Notes: generated by a model from the sequence alone, not told the origin. 14,841 nt of DNA from CAZXBB01 sp964638815 (GCA_964638815.1 CAZXBB010000097.1:1-14841); one strand, 5' to 3'. Positions 1 through 6,925 are shown, counted from the first letter of the stretch. Made by a program: numbers and translations.

Positions 1-2
1 AC

Positions 3-112
3 GTGTGCCCCGGTCCTTGGCTCGGCAAGGGCCGGGTGGCGTCCGTACTTCCGAAGCCGTCGTTCCATACGTACACCACCCGGCCCTGTCAGAGCACAGG
101 ACCGGGGCACAC
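3..112. repeat. 110-bp imperfect palindromic repeat, copy A
   Basis: Outer arms GTGTGCCCCGGTCCT and AGGACCGGGGCACAC are perfect inverted repeats. Inner arms GGGCCGGGTGG and CCACCCGGCCC are also complementary, and the 11 bases between arms on each side pair partly. The whole unit can therefore fold into one long hairpin with a loop of about 35 nt. Two further copies of exactly the same length occur at 154 and 14725. Arms are identical between copies, while the loop differs. No open reading frame in it looks real. It could be a REP/MITE-like mobile repeat or a structured transcript end; no transposase is present. Confidence 0.85.
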
Positions 113-118
113 GGACAC

Positions 119-145
119 ACACCACCCGGCCCCGTCGAGCAGAGG
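119..145. repeat. Degenerate right-arm fragment of the 110-bp repeat
   Basis: The segment begins ACACCACCCGGCCC and continues with a sequence close to the right half of copies A and B, with a few substitutions and gaps. It lies between the two full copies. It looks like a decayed half-element, which suggests tandem insertion or recombination between copies. Confidence 0.55.
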
Positions 146-153
146 AGGTCAAC

Positions 154-263
154 GTGTGCCCCGGTCCTTGGCTCGGCAAGGGCCGGGTGGCGTACGAACT
201 TTCGAAGCCGTCGTTCCATGGGCACCCCACCCGGCCCTGTCAGAGCACAGGACCGGGGCACAC
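154..263. repeat. 110-bp imperfect palindromic repeat, copy B
   Basis: Same outer and inner inverted arms as copy A, and the same length. The loop is closer to that of copy C at the right edge of the window (about six differences) than to adjacent copy A. It is followed by CGGAACCGCGATG, and copy C is likewise followed by CGGAACC up to the window end. The repeated unit may therefore extend slightly beyond the hairpin on the right. Confidence 0.85.
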
Positions 264-310
264 CGGAACCGCGATGACGTGGCCGTTCACACAAGCCGCA
301 AGTGTCTAGC

Positions 311-388
311 GTTTCCCGTGTCCCGTTTCCCGTTGTTCAATTGACCATTCCGAGGTTCCCGATTCCCCGTTCCCGGTTCCCCATTCCG
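311..388. repeat. Degenerate TTCCCG tract with minus-strand G-quadruplex potential
   Basis: Loosely repeated TTCCCG, GTCCCG and TTCCCC units run through this stretch, interrupted at about 333-354. On the minus strand, positions 382 to 358 read as four G runs (4, 3, 4 and 3 G) with loops of 4, 3 and 4 nt. This meets the usual G-quadruplex pattern. Three more G runs lie at 315-331. The tract lies about 200 bp beyond the stop codon of the last operon gene, so it could mark or hinder the transcript end. No classical hairpin plus T-run terminator was seen. Confidence 0.6.
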
Positions 389-577
389 CCGGATCGACCC
401 GACTCCAGCCTCTTCGATGCCGTCCGGATCGACGAGCTCAGGATGGCCACGAGCTCGACAGACGCGCTCGCGGCGACGAGCCATCAGACAGCTCGATCAC
501 CGCTTCTGCCGTTGTCATCGCGAATCTACTCGCCTCCACGGCCCGCTCGCGAGCCGCGGCCACCACCACCGGCGCGT
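389..577. other. Non-coding stretch downstream of the operon
   Basis: I see no convincing gene here on either strand. Short open frames exist on both strands, but none has a ribosome binding site, recognisable protein character or sensible neighbours. The stretch is probably the 3' untranslated end of the operon. Confidence 0.5.
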
Positions 578-3142
578 CTACTCGTCCTGCTCGGTCGCGC
601 CGAACGTGGGTGGACGCAGGATCGCGGGGAACTCGCCGACGTGGTAGTTGTGACACGACAGGCAGCCGTCGCCGGCGCCGTCGGGGGTGTGGCACTCGAC
701 GCAGTGCGCCTTCGTGATCGGGCCGAAGCTCGCGGCGAAGATGTCCGGGTCCATGCTGCCGTTTGCGTACGACGACTTCCAGGCGTTCACGGTGTCATCG
801 TCGATCGCATCCACGGAGTGACACGCCACGCAGTCGCGGAAAGGCTTGAAGTTGAAGTGCGGCGCATGCTCGAACCGCGTGAACTGACGCGAGCCGAAAC
901 GCGGACGCTCGGCCGTCCAGTTGATCCGGGGGCTCGGCAGATCCTCGTCGATGCTGTGACAGCGGATGCACCACCCCGGCGCCTTCTCCGCGCGGAGCGT
1001 GTCGAAGATCCCCCGGCACGCGGTCGCCGCCGGACCGTCCCCGGCGCGCGACGCGCGCTCCAGCCAGTGATACATGAACTGGTTGGCGTGCCCGCCCGGG
1101 CGGTACGCCACGGTGAACTGATCGCCCTGGAAGACCCAACCCGCAGCCTCGCGCAGACTCTCTCGAAGCTCATCGAGCACCTGCTGCGGATCCTCCCGGG
1201 CGACCTCGACGGCGTCGCCGTCATCGCCGCCAGGCAGGTCCTCATCGCCCCCAAGCAGATCCTCGCCCCCGCCGAGCAGGTCGTCGCCCCCGCCGAGCAG
1301 GTCGTCGCCCCCGCCGAGCAGATCGTCGTCACCGCCGGGCAGGTCCTCGTCGCCGCCAAGCAGATCCTCGCCCCCGCCGGGCAGGTCCTCGTCACCGCCA
1401 AGCAGGTCGTCGTCACCGCCAAGCAGGTCCTCGTCACCGCCAAGCAGGTCTTCATCGCCGCCGAGCAGGTCCTCGTCACTGCCGAGCAGGTCCTCGTCGC
1501 CGCCGAGCAGATCCTCGTCACCGCCGAGCAGGTCCTCGTCCGCGGCGTCGTCGTCGCCCTCCGCGGCCGGCTCCGGCTGCGGCGCCGGCGCCGGCTCCGG
1601 GGCGGGCGGCGGCTGGTGCAGCAGCGACGGGTCCGCTTCATAGCGACGCACGTCGTCAGCCAGGCCGGGCAGGTACCGCTCGCGCAGCGTCGTGAGGTTC
1701 GCGTGCCATGTCATGTGCGGCGCGATCGGGACGTCCGCGGGCTGGCCGGCGAGCGCGTCGAGCTCCGTCTGCCGGATCGGACCCAGCGCTGTGTGCAGCC
1801 GCTCGGACAATGCGTCCGGACCGCCCTCCGTCAGCCCGAGGATCAGTCGCTTCACGCCCCAGATCACGCGCCCGGCGGCCGCGACGACCTCGTCCGTCGC
1901 GCCGGAGAGGTCGAAGAGCCGTTTCGGATCCGCGAAGTGCTCGAGGTCCCGGACCATGGCGGCGTCGCCGGCAAGCAGCAGACGCATGAACGGTGTGATC
2001 TCGATCTCGTCGCCGATCGATGCGTTCGCGGGCCACGGCGCGTCGCCGGTCCAGATGCCGCGGGCGCGCAGCGTGTCGAGATCGACCGCGGGCAGCGTGA
2101 AGACGCGGACCGCGGTCCGCGGGAGGCCCGCGCCGCGGAGCTGGTCACGATGGTGGTGGCAGCTCCCGCACGTCACGTCGAAGTTCTTCACGAGCATGCG
2201 CTCGCCGCTCGGGTCCACCTCGTGACACGTCGAGCAGTCCGCGGTGTATCCCTCGCCGGGGAAGTGGTGCTCGATGTGCGTCCTGTGGTTGAACGCGATC
2301 CGCGTGCGGCGCCGGGTCGGGAAGTCACTCGAGAACTCCGGGTGACCGTCGGGGAACGAGTCGAACGCGTTGTGATGACAGCTCTGGCATCGAACGCTGT
2401 CCATCCTCGCCAGGTTGAACGTGCGCCCCTGGTGCTCGCGGTGACACGTCGCGCAGGCGACGTCGTCCGCCTTCCCGGTGCTGTCGGTCAGGTGCTGCAC
2501 CAGCGCCGTCCGCAAGGTCGGGCTGCGGGCGGGCTGCGATCGCGCCTCGTCGCTCAGCACGGCCAGGGTGCCCTGCGGGAGGCTGTGCGGGGACAGCGCG
2601 TGCGTCTCGAGGTTATGGCACGCCAGGCAGTTGCGGCTCTCGTCGTGACCCTCCGGCGGGCGCACGGCGAGCCCGACGATTCCGGCGGCATTGGCATTGC
2701 CGGCGCTGTGGCAGTCTGCGCACTTCGTGTCGAGCTCGGCATGGTTCATCGACAGCGGGCCCGGCGAGAAGAACTGCTGCCCGTACCGCCCCGCGCCGAA
2801 GAGCAGGAGGATGCCGATGATCAACGACACGGTGCCGCTCACCGCGAGATTGCGTCGCGACCGCTGCGATCGGAGGGGCTGGCACGGCGTGATCCGGCAC
2901 GAGCACGCGCCGTCGGGAAGGGGGCCGTGCTCGCACTTTCCGCCCGCCATCGGCGGACGTGTGCAGTTCCAGCGGTCGCCGCTCCGGACGGGGACGCACT
3001 CCGTCGTGGCGCGACAGTTCCCGCGGAGATCGGGACCGATGCGGCAGGCCTCGCCGTTCAGCGTCCTGCCGCACACCCAGGGCTGTTCCGGGCGCTCGTA
3101 GGCGCTGTTCTCCTGGTCGAACTGCTGGAGCTGGAAGCTCAC
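578..3142 (-). CDS. Membrane-anchored decaheme cytochrome c with cytoplasmic Cys-rich head and DLLGG repeats
   Basis: Predicted 854-residue inner-membrane cytochrome that would carry electrons in the periplasm. Residues 1-100 are cytoplasmic and hold nine cysteines (24, 33, 43, 49, 60, 70, 80, 82, 87). A basic stretch then precedes a single helix at about 101-118. Ten CxxCH heme sites follow, in two groups: six starting at Cys141, 172, 230, 252, 303 and 325, and four at 725, 771, 814 and 827. Between them lie a region without heme sites (about 340-505), a Pro/Ala/Glu stretch (511-528) and 15 acidic heptads (536-640). The GTG start is chosen because GGAGG lies 6 nt upstream and the start overlaps the stop of the cytochrome b gene by 4 nt. 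A longer open frame upstream lies on the cytochrome b gene and is rejected. The multiheme assignment is firm; electron partners and substrate are inferred from neighbours. The Cys-rich head may bind zinc or an iron-sulfur cluster. Confidence 0.9.
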   Translation of the reverse strand: MSFQLQQFDQENSAYERPEQPWVCGRTLNGEACRIGPDLRGNCRATTECVPVRSGDRWNCTRPPMAGGKCEHGPLPDGACSCRITPCQPLRSQRSRRNLAVSGTVSLIIGILLLFGAGRYGQQFFSPGPLSMNHAELDTKCADCHSAGNANAAGIVGLAVRPPEGHDESRNCLACHNLETHALSPHSLPQGTLAVLSDEARSQPARSPTLRTALVQHLTDSTGKADDVACATCHREHQGRTFNLARMDSVRCQSCHHNAFDSFPDGHPEFSSDFPTRRRTRIAFNHRTHIEHHFPGEGYTADCSTCHEVDPSGERMLVKNFDVTCGSCHHHRDQLRGAGLPRTAVRVFTLPAVDLDTLRARGIWTGDAPWPANASIGDEIEITPFMRLLLAGDAAMVRDLEHFADPKRLFDLSGATDEVVAAAGRVIWGVKRLILGLTEGGPDALSERLHTALGPIRQTELDALAGQPADVPIAPHMTWHANLTTLRERYLPGLADDVRRYEADPSLLHQPPPAPEPAPAPQPEPAAEGDDDAADEDLLGGDEDLLGGDEDLLGSDEDLLGGDEDLLGGDEDLLGGDDDLLGGDEDLPGGGEDLLGGDEDLPGGDDDLLGGGDDLLGGGDDLLGGGEDLLGGDEDLPGGDDGDAVEVAREDPQQVLDELRESLREAAGWVFQGDQFTVAYRPGGHANQFMYHWLERASRAGDGPAATACRGIFDTLRAEKAPGWCIRCHSIDEDLPSPRINWTAERPRFGSRQFTRFEHAPHFNFKPFRDCVACHSVDAIDDDTVNAWKSSYANGSMDPDIFAASFGPITKAHCVECHTPDGAGDGCLSCHNYHVGEFPAILRPPTFGATEQDE
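1223..1537 (-). repeat. In-frame 21-bp tandem repeat encoding 15 acidic heptads
   Basis: Fifteen head-to-tail 7-residue units with consensus EDLLGGD cover residues 536-640 of the decaheme cytochrome. Variation is limited to E/D at position 1, L/P at position 4, S for one G, and D/G at position 7. Every unit is exactly 21 bp, so the array could expand or contract without breaking the frame. It separates the six-heme part from the four-heme part and gives a highly acidic, flexible linker. A short relative of the motif lies in the pentaheme cytochrome of the same operon. Confidence 0.95.
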
Positions 3143-3966
3143 CGCGATCCTCCGGCGAAGGCATGGACGAGCACGAGATGCACGAGCGCGACCACCAGCA
3201 GCCCGTACGTCAGCGGGATGTGGACGAAGAGCCACCAGCGCAGGACCGACAGCCCCATGTGCCGGTAGTCGAGATCGTCCTTGGTCCGGACGAGCGCGGC
3301 GAGCTGCTCGAGGTCGCTGCGATCGGACTGGTCGAGATAGCGGGTCAGGTCGTTCATCTGCGTGAGCAGCGCGTGACGCGGCCGCGTCGAGCCCACCAGG
3401 TGCGACCAGAAGTTGCGCGGCGCCTCCATGAAGTGGACGAGGTGCTGGCGGTAGAAGTCGGAGATCGTCGTCACGTTGCCGTCCTTGACGGAATCGAAGA
3501 CGAGACGCTCCGCCTCCGCGTGGATTCGGCGACGGACGACGGGGATGCGATCGTACATGACGTTCTCGCCGCGCCGGTTCAGACGCGGGGGGAGGAAACG
3601 CGTGAAGAAAAGGCCGACGACGCCGCTGCCCGCGACCAGCACGTAGAGCAGCGCGAGCAACTGCTCCAGCCGGCCGTTCGGCACCGCGTACCCCACGTGG
3701 GCGACGAAGAGCACGATCGTGAGCAGGCCGACGTAGATGTGGAGCTGGAGCCACGCGGCCGAGGTGCCGAGCGGGAGGAAGGGCATTTTCTTGCGGAGGT
3801 TGTAGGCGGCGAGCACGAGCATCAGGCTCAGCAGCGTCCACCCGGTCCAGTACGAGGTCTGGACGAGCGATGCCGTGAAGTAGAGCCGGTGCACCGCCAC
3901 GATGGCGATGGCGACGATGGCCGCGATGAGGACGTTTCGCCGCCGGCGGCTCGCGAATGTCATCAT
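3139..3966 (-). CDS. Diheme cytochrome b-like integral membrane protein
   Basis: Predicted 275 residues with five membrane helices (about 11-29, 42-56, 72-94, 102-122 and 243-270). Helix 3 carries His76 and His90, and helix 5 carries His249 and His263. Both pairs are 14 residues apart, the spacing used by bis-His cytochromes b to hold two hemes across a membrane. His268 is an extra candidate. Positive charges place the N-terminus and the long 123-242 loop in the cytoplasm, where the loop could dock the iron-sulfur protein. The first ATG overlaps the TGA of the upstream gene, and a second ATG follows at once, so the start could be 3 nt later. The gene also overlaps the decaheme gene by 4 nt. 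The product would pass electrons between cytoplasmic clusters and periplasmic c hemes. The family was not recognised by name, so the diheme call rests on histidine spacing. Confidence 0.8.
   Translation of the reverse strand: MMTFASRRRRNVLIAAIVAIAIVAVHRLYFTASLVQTSYWTGWTLLSLMLVLAAYNLRKKMPFLPLGTSAAWLQLHIYVGLLTIVLFVAHVGYAVPNGRLEQLLALLYVLVAGSGVVGLFFTRFLPPRLNRRGENVMYDRIPVVRRRIHAEAERLVFDSVKDGNVTTISDFYRQHLVHFMEAPRNFWSHLVGSTRPRHALLTQMNDLTRYLDQSDRSDLEQLAALVRTKDDLDYRHMGLSVLRWWLFVHIPLTYGLLVVALVHLVLVHAFAGGSR
3149..3153 (-). promoter_or_regulatory. Ribosome binding site fixing the GTG start of the decaheme cytochrome
   Basis: GGAGG sits 6 nt before GTG at 3142-3140. The GTG overlaps the TGA of the preceding gene as GTGA, so translation is probably coupled. 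This site decides against a longer N-terminus. Confidence 0.75.
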
Positions 3967-5723
3967 CGCTGAAGGTACCTGGCGAGGGATCGCGTGTGCG
4001 GCATGTTGATCCGCTTCAGCGCGTCGTGCGGACAGGCGCGCTGGCAGGGGGGGTCGCCGAGCTGGTCGAGCGAGAGATCGCACTTGGTCGCCTTCACGAT
4101 CGGCGCGTTGGTGTGCTCGTCGCGGATGAACTCGCCCTTCCCGTCGCGGATCTCGACCATGCGGATGTTCTCGTACGGGCAACTGTTGGCGCACGTGGCG
4201 CACCCGATGCAGGTCTGATCGTTGATCAGAACCTCGCCGCCCGACTCGCTGCGATGGATTGCGCCCGTCGGACATCCGATCATGCACACGGGGTCCATGC
4301 AGTGCATGCACGCGTTCGCCACCATGTGGTGCCCGTACTGCTTGCCGTGGCGGATGAACCTCGGATTCCCGTCGTGCGACGCCGCGCACGCACGCACGCA
4401 GTCGTCGCAGTTCGTGCAGCGGCTGAGGTCGATCATCATCGTCGAGGTGCCGTTGATGAACCGGTTCTCGACGAGGAACTCGAGCATCCCGGTGTCGATG
4501 CCGGTCGGCGACTCTTCGTCGGCGACGGCGCCCTTCGCGTCGGCGACGGCACCCTTCGCGTCGGCGATGCGCCGGAAGGGATCGAGCCGCTCCTTCACCT
4601 TCGCCGGGACCGCCCCGCGCCCCTTGGCGCCCAGGACGTACTCCTCCACCACGCGCGTGGGCACGCGGATGATGTCCACGTACCCGACGGCGCGGATCGT
4701 CCCGCGAAGCGGCACGGCGGCGTGCGTGTCGTACGCCTGGGCGATCTCTGAGAACCCGTAGACCTGGCCCTTGCCGAGATAGCTCACGGTCTGCTCGCCG
4801 TCGCCGAACTTGCGGCTCACGCGGACGAACCCCGAGCGCACCATCAGGAGCCCGTTCGGGTAGTTCCCCTGCGACTCGATGACGGGCTCGTGCGCCAGAC
4901 GCTTCGCGGGATCGCGATCCGTCAGCTTGCGGAACGACGCGAACCAGTCGAAGTCGCCGTAGGTCTCGAACGTCACCTTGTCGGCGACGCGCTGGAGCTC
5001 CTCCTCGCTCAGGTGGCTGAAGATCGGCGTCGTCTGGAGATGCCGGATCAGCGCTCGCTCGCGGTACAGCTTATCGATGTGCGCCCGAATGTCGTCCGCG
5101 CGCTTGCGGATGTCGCGGAACCCCTGCCAGCGGATCTCGAGGACCTCGCACTCGTCCTCCGCGAAGACGGTGGCGGCGCGGGCGACCCGCGCGAGTGCGG
5201 CAAGCTCACCGAAGAAGGACCCGGACTCGAGGACCGCCGTGCGATGCTGGTCGAGCACGTCCGGGATGTCCTGGAGGAAGACCCGCGCCTGCTTGCCCTC
5301 GCCGCGCCGTCCGGCGCCGGCCTCCTGGCGGTAGCGATCCGCGTCGCGATACTCGATCGTCCGGTGGTTGGTCCACAACTGCGCGATCGAGCGAAGGAGC
5401 CCGCGCTGGGGGGGCGCGGACCGGCCGAGCACCTGGTTCGAGAGCGGGTCGAGCGCGACCCGCGCACGCCCGCTGATGATGAAGAACAGCGAGCTTCCGT
5501 AGTCGCCCTGGCGGACGATGATGTCGCCCTTCCCGTACCGCACGAGCCGCGAGTCGTTCCGGATGATCTCCCGCAGGGGCATGCTCTTGCCGAAGCGGTC
5601 GGGATCGATGTCGCAGAACGGAGCGATCGACAGAACGTAATCGACGTCCTGCTCCGTCATGTCCGGCCCGAAAGGCACATCCCAGCGGCTGGGCTTCGGG
5701 ATCCTGGCGGCGGTGACGGCCAT
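3963..5723 (-). CDS. Cyclic-nucleotide-binding four-cluster ferredoxin (two cNMP domains plus NrfC/DmsB-like iron-sulfur module)
   Basis: Predicted 586 residues with no signal peptide, hence cytoplasmic. Residues about 60-200 form a CRP-type nucleotide-binding barrel whose phosphate cassette (171-186, FGELAAL...RAATV) keeps Glu173 and Arg182. An insertion at about 95-160 lies inside this domain. Residues about 230-365 are a second barrel with a degenerate cassette. No DNA-binding helix-turn-helix is present. After a linker with the 7-residue duplication ADAKGAV, residues 430-570 form a polyferredoxin of the NrfC/DmsB/PsrB type. Cys groups are 436/439/442/446, 472/475/480/484, 505/508/511/515 and 548/560/564. 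The expected sixteenth cysteine is Ser551. NrfC/DmsB-type proteins relay electrons to a membrane partner, here the overlapping cytochrome b gene. Nucleotide control of electron flow is an inference. The ATG start has only a weak upstream GAGG at a long distance; Met22 is an alternative. Confidence 0.9.
   Translation of the reverse strand: MAVTAARIPKPSRWDVPFGPDMTEQDVDYVLSIAPFCDIDPDRFGKSMPLREIIRNDSRLVRYGKGDIIVRQGDYGSSLFFIISGRARVALDPLSNQVLGRSAPPQRGLLRSIAQLWTNHRTIEYRDADRYRQEAGAGRRGEGKQARVFLQDIPDVLDQHRTAVLESGSFFGELAALARVARAATVFAEDECEVLEIRWQGFRDIRKRADDIRAHIDKLYRERALIRHLQTTPIFSHLSEEELQRVADKVTFETYGDFDWFASFRKLTDRDPAKRLAHEPVIESQGNYPNGLLMVRSGFVRVSRKFGDGEQTVSYLGKGQVYGFSEIAQAYDTHAAVPLRGTIRAVGYVDIIRVPTRVVEEYVLGAKGRGAVPAKVKERLDPFRRIADAKGAVADAKGAVADEESPTGIDTGMLEFLVENRFINGTSTMMIDLSRCTNCDDCVRACAASHDGNPRFIRHGKQYGHHMVANACMHCMDPVCMIGCPTGAIHRSESGGEVLINDQTCIGCATCANSCPYENIRMVEIRDGKGEFIRDEHTNAPIVKATKCDLSLDQLGDPPCQRACPHDALKRINMPHTRSLARYLQR
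4519..4560 (-). repeat. Two-copy 21-bp tandem repeat in the linker of the cNMP-ferredoxin
   Basis: Two adjacent 21-bp units differ at one base and encode ADAKGAV twice (residues 388-401); a partial third unit follows. It sits in the linker between the second nucleotide-binding domain and the iron-sulfur module. The duplication is in frame and probably recent. Confidence 0.85.
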
Positions 5724-5777
5724 GGGAGCGGGAATCCTCGCGACGCGGAGCGGTACGGGAAGGGACGGGCGCTCAGG

Positions 5778-6890
5778 TCAGGGATGCGCGGTGCCGTGGT
5801 AGCTGCCCGCTCCCGGCATCTTGTCGTCGAGGGCGCCGAGGCCCGAGCCGTCGCTCGACTCCGCGAACGCCGAGATCGCGGTCGAGAGCTTGTCCGCCGC
5901 CGCCTTCGCCTTGGCGCCGTCGCCGATGAGGCCCTTGAGGACCTCGTTGTCGAACGCCGGCAACGCCGCCTTCAGCACGGGGATTTCAACGAGCTTGACG
6001 ACGCCGTGGGACTTCTTGAACGCATCGACGACGCGGTCCTTCATCGCCTTGTAGAAATCGCCGTTCCTGTCGGTGGCCTTCGCGAGCCCGCGCAGGCTGA
6101 ACTCGAGATCGGTGAACGTCCCGACGACGAACAACACGCGCTTGCGCTCCTGCGTCGCCTCGCGGTTCTTCCCGCCCTCCGTGTGCTGGTAGTTGTGACG
6201 CACCTCGCCCTGCGACCACGACACCAGCTCGAACGCGCTTCCGGCCTTGTGCCCGCCCTTGTTGACGAGCTCCTCGTTCGGGACGGTGTGGCAGGAGAAG
6301 CAGTTCTTCGCGACCCGGTAGACGTTGGCGGGACGCAGCATCCCGACTTCCTCGCAGCTCTTCAGGATCGCCTGCCGCTCGGCCTCGCTGCCGGCCTTCG
6401 CCGCCTTCTCGTGGTGAAGGCTCTCGCTCATCCAGTCCTGCGCGGCGCCGTGGCACGACTCGCAGGACACGCCGCTCTCCGGCTTCGCTTCGCCGCCGTC
6501 CATCCGGGACGTGTAGTGGCAGTTCAGGCAGAGGTCGTTCCGCTTGATGCCGCCCGAGATGCCGAGCGCGGTCGCGATCTCCGTCGCCCGCGGGTTCCTG
6601 TGCATGGTGTTGAAGGTCGTGAAGTGCGTGGTCTTCTTCCACGCCTCCAGCTCGTTGGCGTGGCACTCGCCGCAGGCCGCCGCGCCCTGCACCTTGCTGA
6701 GGTCGATCTCCACCTGGAGCAGCCCCGCGAGGGACGCCGCCAGCAGGTCCGGATCGGCCGCGCGGGCGTCGGCGGGGTCGAGCATCACACCGGCGCCGAC
6801 GGCCAGCAGCGAGGCGGCGGCGCCCAGTCCGAGCGCGGCGAGACCGATACGCCCGCGGCGACGGACGGGGGCGTGCGTTTCATGGATCAT
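5778..6890 (-). CDS. Periplasmic tetraheme cytochrome c, c554-like
   Basis: Predicted 370 residues. The N-terminus has a basic stretch (VRRRGR), a hydrophobic core at about 13-35 and a likely signal peptidase site near ARAA. Four CxxCH sites follow (ACGECH, LCLNCH, SCESCH, NCFSCH). The ACGECH...EAWKKTTH beginning and the spacing resemble the cytochrome c554 family, tetraheme carriers known from hydroxylamine oxidation, although no hydroxylamine oxidoreductase gene is in the window. The C-terminal third has no heme and looks mainly helical, rich in Ala and Lys. The ATG at 6890 is chosen because AAGGAG lies 7 nt before it. An ATG 6 nt further up is only 1 nt from that site. A much longer open frame reaching 7547 overlaps the reductase gene and is rejected. 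It probably shuttles electrons from the decaheme cytochrome to the pentaheme cytochrome or another periplasmic partner. Confidence 0.88.
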   Translation of the reverse strand: MIHETHAPVRRRGRIGLAALGLGAAASLLAVGAGVMLDPADARAADPDLLAASLAGLLQVEIDLSKVQGAAACGECHANELEAWKKTTHFTTFNTMHRNPRATEIATALGISGGIKRNDLCLNCHYTSRMDGGEAKPESGVSCESCHGAAQDWMSESLHHEKAAKAGSEAERQAILKSCEEVGMLRPANVYRVAKNCFSCHTVPNEELVNKGGHKAGSAFELVSWSQGEVRHNYQHTEGGKNREATQERKRVLFVVGTFTDLEFSLRGLAKATDRNGDFYKAMKDRVVDAFKKSHGVVKLVEIPVLKAALPAFDNEVLKGLIGDGAKAKAAADKLSTAISAFAESSDGSGLGALDDKMPGAGSYHGTAHP

Positions 6891-6897
6891 GCTCATT

Positions 6898-6903
6898 CTC
6901 CTT
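6898..6903 (-). promoter_or_regulatory. Ribosome binding site deciding the tetraheme cytochrome start
   Basis: AAGGAG is 7 nt upstream of the ATG at 6890 but only 1 nt upstream of the ATG at 6896. This favours the second ATG. Confidence 0.7.
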
Positions 6904-6925
6904 GTCGTAGACGGGGCGAAGCGAT

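Noticed and set aside
1223..1537. CRISPR-like or satellite array
   Set aside because: Units are contiguous 21-bp codons without spacers and encode acidic heptads in frame with a real protein.
302..3268. Long plus-strand open frame of 988 codons antisense to the decaheme gene
   Set aside because: Its sequence is Arg/Val-rich with repeats such as AEQVLVTAEQVLV that simply mirror the EDLLGGD array. The minus strand has ten CxxCH motifs, a ribosome site and overlapping neighbours, so the antisense frame is a GC-rich shadow.
3142..3841. Extended N-terminus for the decaheme cytochrome
   Set aside because: It would overlay the cytochrome b gene in another frame; GGAGG and the GTGA overlap mark a start at 3142.
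3963..5723. CRP/FNR-type transcription factor
   Set aside because: The nucleotide-binding domains are followed by iron-sulfur clusters and no helix-turn-helix is present.
5778..6890. Evidence for ammonia or hydroxylamine oxidation
   Set aside because: The tetraheme protein resembles cytochrome c554, but no hydroxylamine oxidoreductase or ammonia monooxygenase gene is in the window and the family has wider roles.
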